From contig CAMPDV010001272.1 in NCBI GenBank assembly GCA_946699065.1, positions 62,001 through 126,000 on the forward strand: 64,000 nt of DNA, written 5' to 3'. Each line of letters begins with the position of its first letter. Position 1 is the first letter of the stretch. Positions 47,674 to 58,269 of this stretch are shown in pieces. The position numbers and the translations under genes were made by a program. Under the pieces are notes generated by a model, which was not told the DNA's origin, did no database searches, and saw nothing but the letters and a program-made list of their open reading frames with translations. Origin of the DNA: Loxodes magnus. Lineage: Eukaryota; Ciliophora; Karyorelictea; Loxodida; Loxodidae.

Positions 47674-49827
47674 TCAACTCTTCTTCTTTTATAACTCTGA
47701 TGCACTCTATTTTATGTTATCAACTTCTGTCATTGATCTATGACTTATATCTGCATAACTAGGATTTCATTTCTATTTTATTTGCTCTAACTAACTTATA
47801 AAAGTAGCTATGTCTGGTCTTATTTTCTCATCGAAAGCTAAACATCTGTAGAATAAATCAGTTAATAAGGGTTCTTGTTATATTTCGCTCGAAAACATAG
47901 GAATCATTTTATCAATATAAACTATTTACTTTAACTAAGAATCTTAAACTGGATAAAGAAATCCTTCATTGAATATTTCTACTCCTATACAACCTAAAGA
48001 TCAAATATCACTTTTTTTACTCACTCTCTTTTCAAATTATTCAGGAGCCATTCATTGATGTTCACCTTTCTATTCTATTGCTATTAATCAGTTATCTTAA
48101 TTAAATAATCCAAAAGTTAGTATTTTAGGACAATCTTAATTATCTAACAGAATATTAAGAGATTTTATTTCTTTATGAATTAAGTTTCTATTGTGAATAG
48201 CCTATAAACCTTCTGCTATTTAACTAAGTAAGTTAAGTTTCTTATAGTATCTTAATGTAGAGGGACAGTTTTTGAATAACTACTTTGTTTAAATAATTTA
48301 GAATAAACTTCCTTTATTCTAAAAATCAGTTAAAAGAGCTAGTTCTTAAGTATCGACTGCAAATCCTATAAGTTTTTAAACACTTAAGCTATTTATTAAA
48401 ATTAGTTCTTTACATTCAAATCAGAACTAATCTATTATTTTTTCGTTCTACTAGTTAAATACTTTAAAGCAAAGCATGCTTCCTTAGATACTAGCCAGAT
48501 AAGTCGTTCCGAACTCATCACAAGCCAATTTCTATAATTCCTATAGAAATTAATTGTTAGGAACTAAATCACTATATTTCCATATTCTTACCTCACAATT
48601 ACTATCTATTTACTATAAGAATTTCCTTATTTATTCTTCTGTTATTATATTCTTTAATTAACTTACTTCTTTTGTAACTTTTGTTTAGGGAATTTCTAAA
48701 TTTGGATTAAGTTGTTTTGCTTTACTGAGGCATTCAAGTGCTTCTTGATTCTTTTTTAAAGTTTGAAGACAAAGATCTTTATCATAATGAACTTATGCAT
48801 AATTAGGATCAAGTTAAATAGCTGTGTCGAAACATTGGATGGCTTCGAGATAATTTCCTAATTTATAAAGAGATAATCCTTTATTTCGGAAGTAAACTGG
48901 AGAAGTAGGATCGAGTTTGATGGCTTAATTAAAGCTATGAATTGCTTCTTTGTATTTCTCTAACAAATGTAGAGTAAGTCCTTTATTGTAATGAGCAGTT
49001 ACTAAATTAGAACCTAGTTTTATAGCGATATCAAAGCTCTAAATTGATTCAATGTATTTACCTAATCAAACCAATGCAATTCCTTTATTAATATGAGCAG
49101 CTATTAAATTAGGATTTAATTTGAGAGCGATATCGTAACTTTAGATTGCTTCACTGTATTTCTCTAATTCTTTCAGTGCTATTCCTTTATTGCAATAAGT
49201 AGATTCATTATTAGGATCTAGTTTTAGAGAGGCATCGTAGCTCTAAATCGCTTCACTATATTTTCCTTATTCTATTAGTGCATTTCCTTTATTTTAATGA
49301 GCAACCGCTTAATTAGGATTTAGTTTAAGAACTATATCATAACTCTGGATTGCTTCGTTGTATTTACCTAATTCTTTTAGTGCCATTCCTTTTTTAATAT
49401 GAATAGCTGTATTATTAGGATCTAATTTTAGAGTTAAATCAAAACTTTAGATTGCTTCGATGTTTTTTCCTAATTCTTTCAATGCTATTCCTTTATTAGT
49501 ATGAGCAGCTACAAAATTATGATCTAGTTTTAGAGCCATATCGTAACTTTAAATTGCTTCAATTTTTCTTCCTGATCGAATCAATGAATTTCCTTTATTA
49601 TAATGAGCAACTACTAAATTAGGATCAAGATTTAGAGCGTTATCAAAGCTCTAGATTGCTTCGTTGAATTTCCCTAATTCTTATAGTGCACAACCTTTAT
49701 TACAATGAACAACTGCAGCATTAGGATTTAATATAATCGCTAGATTTAAATACTGGATAGCTTCCTGATAATTTCCTTTGTTGATAAGTTAAATTGCTTA
49801 TTTGGTATATTGATAAGCTTGAGACAT
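47674..49827 (-). CDS. TPR-pseudokinase, copy D, intact (717 aa)
   Basis: Minus-strand ATG 49827 (MSQAYQYTKQAIQLINKGNY) to TGA 47674-47676 in one frame, 718 codons including the stop. About 11 TPRs, fewer than in B or C; units are diverse. The kinase-like domain begins near FLQELQKLACDEFG and has the same lesions as its sisters (IHKEIKSLN, KILTFGLF), so it is a predicted pseudokinase. It keeps the VAIK-type lysine (CFKVF), the APE motif (MAPEQF) and SDIWSLGCIGVE. TGA serves as Trp at 48001-48003 and 48052-48054. The bases after the stop differ from B by indels, which fits noncoding sequence. The downstream tRNA-Gly lies in the same direction. Confidence 0.9.
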
Positions 49828-50079
49828 TTTATAAATGTTAATAATAATTTAGTAATAATAAAAGCTTTTTATAGTTATTAATTTAATTATTTTAGCTTTT
49901 AATGGTTTTAGTTTAAAAGTTTTATTTAATTTAGTTTCTTAATTGAAATTAATTAGCTTTCTAAGTTTTAAATATTTGTTTTGATTATGGTTGGTTTAAT
50001 AATATTTATAGGATTAAATGTTTCTTGTTGGTAATTTGATATACTAATGAATACTTTTAATAGTAGTAATTTAGAATGT

Positions 50080-51102
50080 GGTAGTTTGAATGTACTAATT
50101 AGTTGAATAGGTTAATGTTTAATATTCTAAGTATTGATTTTAATTTAAAGTTAAATTATCTGATTTATTGATTATAACTATTAAGTATTATTTAGTATTT
50201 ACTAAACTATTTGCTTCTTTATTTTCTACTTGTTTACTCTTATACTTCAGTATTGCTTTATTAAACTAGTTGCTTTAGCTAATGATTTATTTAGGTGAAA
50301 GTTAAGCTAACTTACTAATAATAAATGTAGGTATTAGTTTAGAATTAATAGGTTAGTTATTAGTAATGTGAGTTAAGTGTTTGATGGATGATTGAATATA
50401 GATACTAAATGTGAAAGTTTAACTAAAATTACTAGATATTTAATCTTCCTATCTACTAAATGCTTTATTATAAGCCTTTTTATTAAAAACATAGTAGATA
50501 AACTAGTCTTTATTTCTAAGCTTGACAAAGAGTAATTAGTGGTTCCAAATAGCTACTTAATTAAAATAATATAACTTAATTAGTAGCTTAATTAAGTTAA
50601 GACTTATTGTTGTAAATAATTAATTAGCCAGTTAAAATAAACCCTTACTATTATTCAACTATAATATTAAAATTATCCTATTTCATACTTATAAAGCATA
50701 TTCTATCACCTATTATACTTATTACACCTTATTATCCTATATTTTAACTAATATCTATATTAATCTATATTAAGCTTTATCTCTTTCATATATTATACTT
50801 ACATTTAATAATCCTTTATATGTATATCCATTCCTCTTAATATCCCTAATATTACTAATATTACTAAATAAATACTAAGTTTGAAGTCCTAATTTATAAC
50901 CATTAGGCTGTTTTAAAAAGCTGTCTTACTTAATTTTATAGATAAAATACTTAGTTATTATTAGGTTAAACAACTATAACCTTATAATTATTAATTTCCA
51001 TTATTCTTTATTTATATAACTCAATTCCTTTCATTACTATCCCACTTCCTTATATTAACTTATATACTATAAAGTGCCTCCTTATTATTATATATATATA
51101 AA
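50080..51102. other. AT-rich intergenic DNA
   Basis: Between unit D and o7. No motif or repeat found apart from a short TA run just before the o7 start (51,091-51,100). Confidence 0.45.
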
Positions 51103-51903
51103 ATGGCTTCTAAGAAATAACAGAACTTTGAACAAAACATTTAAACAGGAAAATTCTCTAAAAAATAAAAAAGCGAAATAATTACAATGAGTGAAAGTGA
51201 GAAATATGATTGATATGACGAACATTAACCACTTGGAAATCCAGAATTAAAAAAACTTCCTACACTAACTCAAATAGAAATATTATCTAAGTCATTAAAA
51301 GAGTTTATGTTTAAAAATAGATACCTCACTGATAAAGTAGAAAAATTAGAAAAACTAATAACTTCTTTACTTGAGAAACAATATTAATCATCATAAGAAA
51401 TAGAAAACAAACTGGAACAAAGAATTCTTTAAATTTAATAATAAATTCAGGTTACGCCATTTTCGATTTAACAGAATTAATCAGATCCTATGGAAATAGA
51501 AAATGAAGCCTCAAATTAAAATAAACAGTAAACGTTTATTTAAAATAAGTAGTAAATTTAAATTAAATAAGTGTTACAGGAATAATAGTTTAAAAGAAGA
51601 ATAAAATGCTACGTGTGCAATAAATAACACCAATGAAAATACTGCTACTAACTAAGCGAAATTTAAAGAAAGAATAAATAAGATATTTTTAGAAAACTAT
51701 TTAGGATATATCCAACATAAAGCGGAAACATTTATAGAAAAAAAATTCTTTAATTCAAATCTTAATCCTTGGATAAATAATTAGGAACGCTACTTACAAA
51801 ATCAAAACTATTCAGAATATTAAAGGATGGTGCACTAATGAAGTGCTACACCGCCTAACTAAGCCTAGTAGGAATTCAAGACAAACTAATAGAGACAAGC
51901 TGA
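51103..51903 (+). CDS. ORF1-like coiled-coil/zinc-knuckle protein (o7), open
   Basis: ATG 51103 (MASKKQQNFEQNIQTGKFSK) to TGA 51901-51903, 266 residues in one frame. Order: basic Gln-rich N-terminus, coiled coil (about 75-120, KVEKLEKLITSLLEKQYQ), Gln-rich linker, zinc knuckle CYVCNKQHQWKYC (Cys169, Cys172, His176, Cys181; CxxCxxxHxxxxC), then a basic tail with ILKDGALMKCYTAQLS, which resembles KDGGLMQSYAV in o8. The knuckle Trp is TGA. The stop is the first TGA after the conserved tail; a later one lies 24 bp downstream. A 5'-truncated copy sits at 33,150-33,525, direct evidence that this sequence has been copied elsewhere. Confidence 0.7.
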
Positions 51904-51930
51904 TAGAATAGGTCAGATGGCTGACTACTA

Positions 51931-51958
51931 AGGCTTTAACAAAGCTTTTTAACTTTTT
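51931..51958 (+). terminator. 3'-end hairpin and T run of the o7 element
   Basis: GCTTT (51933-51937) pairs with AAAGC (51941-51945) and is followed by T runs. The same structure ends the truncated copy at about 33,525, so it marks the element's 3' end. It looks like a Pol III-type terminator, but that is inference. Confidence 0.4.
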
Positions 51959-52119
51959 TTATAAGGATAAATTATTTTAAGTAGTTAATAATTATTATTA
52001 TATAGCTGTTATTATTTATTTGCTTAATTTAAGAACCTTCTAACTTATTTTATAGGTGATTTCATTAATTATTTATAACTTTAGTATTATATTAGTTTAT
52101 AATAAATAAATTAATTAAT

Positions 52120-52612
52120 TAATTTTATTATAGAGCGCGTAGCACTCTCGTTGGCGCGCAGCTCTTTAAAAAAAAATGTTTCATACTGACAAGAATGTTT
52201 GTTACTGATAAAATTATCAGATACTGATAAACCTTGTTCAATACTGGTATAATTATTCAATACTGATAAAAATGTTCAATACTGATATAATTTTAGAATA
52301 CTCGTAATCTTTAATACTTATTGTAGGTTCAAGGACATGGCAGGATTGTGTCTCATGCATCACCAAAGCAGAGGACGACATGTGTCAATTATGGGTACTT
52401 AAATTCCCCACCTCTGATGAAGCTCGCAATATTATTTCTTTTTAGTTCCAGAATTAAAAATAAACGAAGCCAAGCCAGTGTCGAAGGTCTAAGAATCTTA
52501 TGTCTCGAGGTCAAACCAAAGCAGAGGAAGACATAAAGTCGATTATGGGTACTTAACTTCCCCAACCTCTGATGAAGATGACCTTGTTGTTCACCTTCGA
52601 ACAACTATGGCG
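52120..52612 (-). mobile_element. S1 element, minus-strand copy with internal duplication
   Basis: The hairpin typical of the S1 3' end (AGAGC GCG ... CGC A GCTCT) lies at about 52,130-52,170, and the coding part at 52,604-52,325 is read to the left. It contains FIRGGEFKYPQLTHVVLCFG, matching the 60.9-kb copy (FIIGRGNVP...YCILCFG), and a second unit GKLSTHNRLYVFLCFG upstream of it. Diverged from the other copies; a spacer with short repeated GATACTG-like motifs separates hairpin and coding part. Confidence 0.5.
52353..52576. repeat. Internal tandem duplication in S1
   Basis: Two units of about 75 bp (52,353-52,428 and 52,501-52,576), each with CCAAAGCAGAGGA, ATTATGGGTACTTAA and CCTCTGATGAAG, about 148 bp apart. 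Each encodes one LCFG motif on the minus strand. Confidence 0.65.
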
Positions 52613-52639
52613 GTTTTAAAAAATATATAATAAAATTGA

Positions 52640-53450
52640 CTATTTATGGTAATTTATTAATATGACGTCGTCTTTATTTGGCTTGTTTCTTATTAGTTTA
52701 TAAAAGTCCCAATAATCTATTTATTTTCCAGGTTCAAATTCCTGAATGGCGTATCTTTTGCTGTTAGTTTAACCTTTCTTTATCATAGGTATTTTACTCT
52801 AATATTAGTCCTTTCAAACATTTGCTTGATTCTTCTTCTCTAAGTATCTACTATTTACTCTAGTAATTTTCTTCAGCAATCATTTTTCTTCTATACAACT
52901 CACCTTTAAATATACAGTAAATCTGGTTAGGTGTATCATAAATTTTAATTTTCTCCTTTTTACACTTTTTAAAATCTCAAAAGGAATTTTTTATGTATCC
53001 TAGTTTTCTACAGAATCAGTGCATAATAGATCTTCTTTTTATTAGTTGATTAACTATCTAATTTTTATGGTTGATTAATATTTTAATATGATTACTCAAT
53101 ATCGTTTGGATTGTATATAGCTTTAGTCATAACTTGGTTGTAGTTTATTTAATAGAGATTTTGAATTTCTGATATTTTTTTTCTTCTGTTGTTTTAAATT
53201 TTTAGTTAACTAGATGTGTAGAAGCTTTTAAGCTAAAATCTGAATAGAATATTTAATTATAATTTAGAGTTAGTTAATTTATAAATCTAGACTGTTTATC
53301 TACTGAACTAATTGTTGTTACTGGTACCTATAGTTTTTATTGTCAGCCTATAACAAATAAATTTAAATAAATGTATCTTATTGGTAGTTAGGAGATTGGC
53401 TTTAGGTGAATAGTTTCTTAGGTTCCTTTTTATTTATATAATATGTTTCA
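52640..53450 (-). other. Coding-like minus-strand segment, possibly a decayed ORF1
   Basis: One frame near 53,000 reads HWFCRKLGYIKNSFWDFKKC, which might be a ruined zinc knuckle; another near 52,760-52,640 reads RYAIQEFEPGKQIDYWDFYK. No family assignment is possible and frames change. It lies between S1 and o9. Confidence 0.25.
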
Positions 53451-53523
53451 TGCTTAATTAAGACTATTAAGAAGATGAAAAGCTTATTATATTTAAGTAA
53501 TTTAAAGCTAAATTAATAAAAAA

Positions 53524-54315
53524 ATGGAGTAGTCAATAAGAATGTCTAAGAACTAAGCCAGAAAGATTAGAAAGAAAGCAGCTAAGGCTATTAGACAATA
53601 AGAAAAATTGAACGAATCGAGCTCTTCCTCCCAAGGTAAGATCATAGTGGGTATTCTAGAGAAGGAAGAGAACTAAACTAAAACAGTATTAATAACAATG
53701 GAGCAATATTAGGAACTAAATAAAAGAATATCTGACTTTGACGAAATTATATTCAATTAAGGAGAGAGAATTCGCAATTTTATGAATGAAATTGAAGATT
53801 TAAATAACGAAATAGTAATATTAAAAAAATTAACTAATAGAAAAAAAAGTAATAAGTGAGCAAGAATTGTATTTATAATCGTAAAAAAGTTTTAAGACAT
53901 CAAATAGAATGATAATCGAAGATCAATCACCTAAAGTTTAACAAAATCGCATGAACAATGAAGAAGGTTCAAACTAAGAAATATTAAAACGAATTGGAGT
54001 CCTAGAGAAAAAAATTCTTCCAAAAAGAAAAGAGTAAAACTAAGTTAAAAGTTGCTTTTATTGCAAATCGAAGTGACATTTACTAAAATATTGTAGGGAA
54101 TGAAAAATCCTCATAAAAAAAAAAGAAAATAAAAGATGAAAGGAAATCAACTGACTTTATATAAACTAGTAAAGAGTTTTTAAAAGAAGAATTTTTGCAA
54201 AACCAGAGCACGAAATGTGGACACCATCCACAAGGAAAAAATGGTCGTGGTATCCATCCACGAAACCAAATGGCAGCACGTACCTGGTTGAGATCCCAGG
54301 GGAGGCAGAACTTTT
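53524..54315 (+). CDS. ORF1-like coiled-coil/zinc-knuckle protein (o9), one frameshift
   Basis: ATG 53524 (MEQSIRMSKNQARKIRKK). Basic N-terminus, coiled coil with RISDFDEIIFNQGERIRNFM, then LNNEIVILKK (o6: NNELLILKS). A one-base difference in an A run near 53,845 shifts the frame; it then matches o6: EQELYLQSQKS, SNRMIIEDQ, RIGVLEKKILPKRK. The zinc knuckle is SCFYCKSKWHLLKYC (CxxCxxxxHxxxxC, intact; first Cys codon at 54053). The tail ends YLVEIPGEAELF, which corresponds to YLVESLGYANLF in o6. Same subfamily as o6 but well diverged. The end is taken at the conserved motif; TGA codons lie just beyond. Confidence 0.65.
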
Positions 54316-54489
54316 TTATTACTTTTAGTTTATAATAATAATAATAATATAGTGAAGCACATAAAAAGCAAAATAAAGGGTTTAAAATAAATAGAGTATA
54401 TTAATGATTAAATACTTAGAATTAAATAATTAAATTACATAATAACTATTAAACCTTCTATCATTCATTATTAGTTACCAAAATATAAA

Positions 54490-56512
54490 ATGTCTCAATC
54501 TGATTAATATAATAGATAAGGGATTAAGTTAGCAAACCAAGCAAATTATATTGAAGCTATAGAGTATTTCAATATAGCGCTTATACTCAATCCTAATGAT
54601 GTTGTTGCTCATTGCTTAAAAGGAGTTACTTTAAGTAAATTAGGAAAACGCGATGAAGCAATCTAGAGTTACGATACAGCTATCAAACTCAATCCAAATT
54701 ATGAAGTTGCTCATTACAATAAAGGAGTAACACTGGAAGAGTTAGGTAAAAACATCGAAGCACTAAATAGTTACGATATCGCTCTTAAACTAGATCCTAA
54801 TAAAGCAGCTACTCATTGTAATAAAGGACTTATACTGGAAAAGTTAGGAAAATACATAGAAGCAATCCAGAGCTACAATATAGCTCTCAACCTTGATCCT
54901 AATATGGTTTAGCCACATTTAAATAAAGGAAATATATTTAAAAAATTATTAAAATACAAAGAAGCTATGTAGAGCTACGATTAAGCCCTCAAACTAGATC
55001 CTAATAACTCAGATACTCATTGTAATAAAGGAGTAAATTTCTTTTCACAAGGATAATACAGCGAAGCAATCCAAAGCTTTGACATAGCTCTCAAATTAAA
55101 CCCAAATGTGATTACTGCTCATTTTAATAAATCAATTGCACTTGAATAATTAGGCAAATACAATGAAGCTATATAGTGTTATAATAAAGTTCTTAAACTG
55201 GATCCAAATGATGCAGGTGCTCATGGTAATAAAGGAATTACGCTTTAAAAGTTAGGAGAACATTATGCAGCCATTGAAAGTAACAATGTAGCCATCAAAC
55301 TAGACCCTTCTGAACCAAATCATTTCAGAAATAAAGGTTTATCTCTTTGTACAATAGGAAATTATCTTGAGGCTGTCTAATGTTTCAACACAGCTATCTA
55401 GCTAAATCCTAATTTCTCAGATGCTTATTATGATAAAGGTTTTTGTCTTCAAAAGATAAATAGGAATCAAGAAGCTCTCGAATGTTTCCATAAAGCAAAA
55501 CAACTTAATCCTGAATTTTAAATTCCCTAACTTAAAGTTACAAGTGAAATAAGCTAAGTAAGCTAAGTAATGAATAGAATAACAGAAGAAGAAATCAGAA
55601 AATTTTTATAGCAAATAGATAGTAATTATGAGGTAAGAATATGGAAATATAGTGATTTAGTTCCTAACAATTAATTTCTTGGGGAATTATAGAAATTGGC
55701 TTGTGATGAGTTCGGAACGACTTATCTGGCTAGTATCTAAGGAAGCATGCTTTGCTTTAAAGTATTTAACTAGTAGAACGAAAAAATAATAGATTAGTTC
55801 TGATTTGAATGCAAAGAACTAATTTTAATAAATAGCTTAAGTGTTTAAAAACTTATAGGATTTGCTATCGATACTTAAGAACTAGCTCTTTTAACTGATT
55901 TTTAGAATAAAGGAAGTTTATTCTAAATTATTTAAACAAAGTAGTTATTCAAAAACTGTCACTCTACATTAAGATACTATAAGAAACTTAACTTACTTAG
56001 TTAAATAGCAGAAGGTTTATAGGCTATTCACAATAGAAACTTAATTCATAAAGAAATAAAATCTCTTAATATTCTGTTAGATGATTAAGATTGTCCTAAA
56101 ATACTAACTTTTGGATTATTTAATTAAGATAACTGATTAAGAACAATAGAACAAAAAGGTGAACATCAATGGATGGCTCCTGAATAATTTGAAAAGAGAG
56201 TGAGTAAAAAAAGTGATATCTGATCTTTAGGTTGTATAGGAGTAGAAATATTCAACGAAGGATTTCTATATCCAGTTCTAGATTCTTAGTTAAAGTAAAT
56301 AGTTTATATTGATAAAATGATTCCTATGTTTTCAATCGAAATATAACAAGAACCTTTACTAGTTGATCTATTCTACAGATGTTTAGCTTTACGACGAGAA
56401 CATAAGACCAGACATAGATATTTTTATAAGTTAGTTAGAGCAAATAAAATAGAAGTGAAATCCATATGCAGATATTAGTTACTAACCTACATCATTATTA
56501 AAAGAGAAGTGA
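54490..56512 (+). CDS. TPR-pseudokinase, copy E, one frameshift
   Basis: ATG 54490 (MSQSDQYNRQGIKLANQANY) to TGA 56510-56512. About 10 diverse TPRs, then the kinase-like domain with HKE and TFG in place of HRD and DFG: a predicted pseudokinase. The Trp before APE is TGG here (56170-56172), where C and D have TGA; the subdomain IX Trp is TGA (56221-56223). One inserted base at about 56,391 (GCTTTACGAC against GCTTTCGAC in B) breaks the frame 40 codons before the end; beyond it the reading matches the sisters to the shared stop. The spacer to tRNA copy 4 is short and uninterrupted (about 460 bp), so E preserves the ancestral arrangement. Confidence 0.87.
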
Positions 56513-56974
56513 AGAAGAAGAGTTAAAGACTAAAAATATTTTACTTAAAATAATATATTAAGTATTATATTATAATAAACTTTAAAATAAACTTTTTTTA
56601 TTCACAAGATATTATTGATATAAACCTATAGAAGATTACTTTAATATCATAAACACTTTAAGTATTAGAAATTTACATACCAGTTAATTTGCTAGAAACT
56701 AAGAAATAAATTTTGATTATATAATTAACGGATTAGTTTAAGTCTTAAATAAGACTCTATAAGCAAAATTATTCAATTTTGTATTTAAAAAATACATTTT
56801 GCGAAGAATCTCTGAATATTTAAATTTGATTAAATGATTTATTAATTACTATTTTCTACTTACATTATACATATAAGCATATTCATTATAAAATGGTAAT
56901 TAGCTATACTTTAAATTTCCTTATTAATTTTCCTTAAATTTGGTTTAAAAGCTTTTGATTTATTATTTATTAAG

Positions 56975-57046
56975 GCGCTATTAGTCTAGTGGTTAGGATA
57001 ACTGCCTTCCAAGCAGTTGACCCGGGTTCGAGTCCCGGATAGCGCA
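56975..57046 (+). tRNA. tRNA-Gly(TCC), copy 4
   Basis: Identical to the other three; anticodon TCC, discriminator A, terminator TTTT at 57,048-57,051. Follows pseudokinase E in the same direction. Confidence 0.97.
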
Positions 57047-57434
57047 CTTTTGATTATAAAGCAATAAATAGTAATATTAATATAATAGTATGGTATTAAA
57101 GCACTATAATCTACATAATTAAGATTATTAATTTATCATACTTACTAAATAGATACTTTGAGGATGTTTTAAGCTTTAATAGTTATAATTAGAAATGTAG
57201 GATTATTTGTATCTAAGAAAGCTACTTTAAAAAAGATATTAGAAGTATTGAAAAAATTTCTGAAAGCTCACTAAAATTGAAGCGAAAATCCATAAATATC
57301 TTAATATATAAAATAGCAAAAAGGAAGATGACTCGTAAATTGGAAACTTTGACTTTTAAGAAAAGATATAGAATAATTAAAATAATTCTTATAAAAAAGG
57401 ATAAAAGGATAAAATTAAGTTTATAGTCTTAGAA

Positions 57435-58253
57435 AAGAGCTCCAGGGTTCACTTGTTTTTGTTCCTGCTCTTTCCTGAACTAAAGGACTGCGTAGGACTA
57501 CATTAGTCCGCCATCCTTGTCTCTCCCTCATCCACTAATTATCGTTATAGTTTCTTCTTCCATTTTTATAAAACTCGTTGTTTCTTGAGTTGTCGAATTT
57601 CTTTCTGTATACTTATCCTGTTCTTGTTGGTCATATATGAAAAATTAGTCTAATATTTATTACTTGTTAATTTTTTCAATTTCTTGTTTCTTCCAGCATT
57701 TTTTCCAGCAATTATTTTTCTAGCATAAATAGCACTGAATCTTTTTGCGATAATAATTGATCTTATTTATTTCTTATTATTAGAATTCCGATTCGATTTT
57801 CATTGGGATATTTGATTATTAATCTTATTAATCTTATAATTTTTAAATTATTACTTGTCATTATTCTTGTTTTTCTTAAAGTTGCTTTATTTGATATTCA
57901 ATTTAAGAAAAATGAAATTGGAATATTTGAGGGACTTCGTTAAATTATTTATCAATTTATTCCAATTTAATTACTATTTACGATTAGATTTTATTTAATG
58001 ATTCATCTATGGATGGGAATTATAGGTTTAATTATTCCATTAATTTTTCTAGTAAGTTTTCTAAATTTTCTATTTCTTATCTTTGCTTTTTCAAGTCATA
58101 TTGGATATTTGATATCCTTTGCTGAACTGATTATGCAAAGGATTCCTTAGATTATTAATCTTTATCTTATTAAGGCTATTCTTCAATTAAATTAGGTTAT
58201 TCTTATTTTTTCAAGTATTCGTTAATAGAGGTCTATTATTTCTTAGGTGCCAT
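57435..58253 (-). CDS. ORF1-like coiled-coil/zinc-knuckle protein (o8), open
   Basis: Minus-strand ATG 58253 (MAPKKQQTSINEYLKKQEQ), open throughout. Gln-rich N-terminus, coiled coil (about 55-85, DLKKQRQEIENLENLLEKLM), further helices with many Gln, zinc-knuckle-like CYLCQKNNCWKKC (Cys at the usual His position), then a tail with KDGGLMQSYAVLQFRKEQEQ, similar to KDGALMKCY in o7. A TGA at 57528-57530 precedes that tail; because the tail is conserved, this TGA is more likely Trp than stop, and the end given is approximate. If it is a stop, the protein has 241 residues. It lies directly downstream of LINE-C on the same strand. Confidence 0.65.
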
Positions 58254-58269
58254 TTTACTTATAATAATA

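Larger units (their letters stand above)
46881..50079 (-). repeat. Duplicated unit D (tRNA plus pseudokinase plus promoter)
   Basis: Direct repeat of unit C. Beyond the tRNA, D and E share about 180 bp more than C does, so D and E are closer to each other on that side. On the kinase side D shares its promoter with C. Confidence 0.75.

Noticed and set aside
52120-52612. S1 as a tRNA-derived SINE
   Set aside because: No convincing A box plus B box was found; the GC-rich end is a simple hairpin and the rest looks coding.
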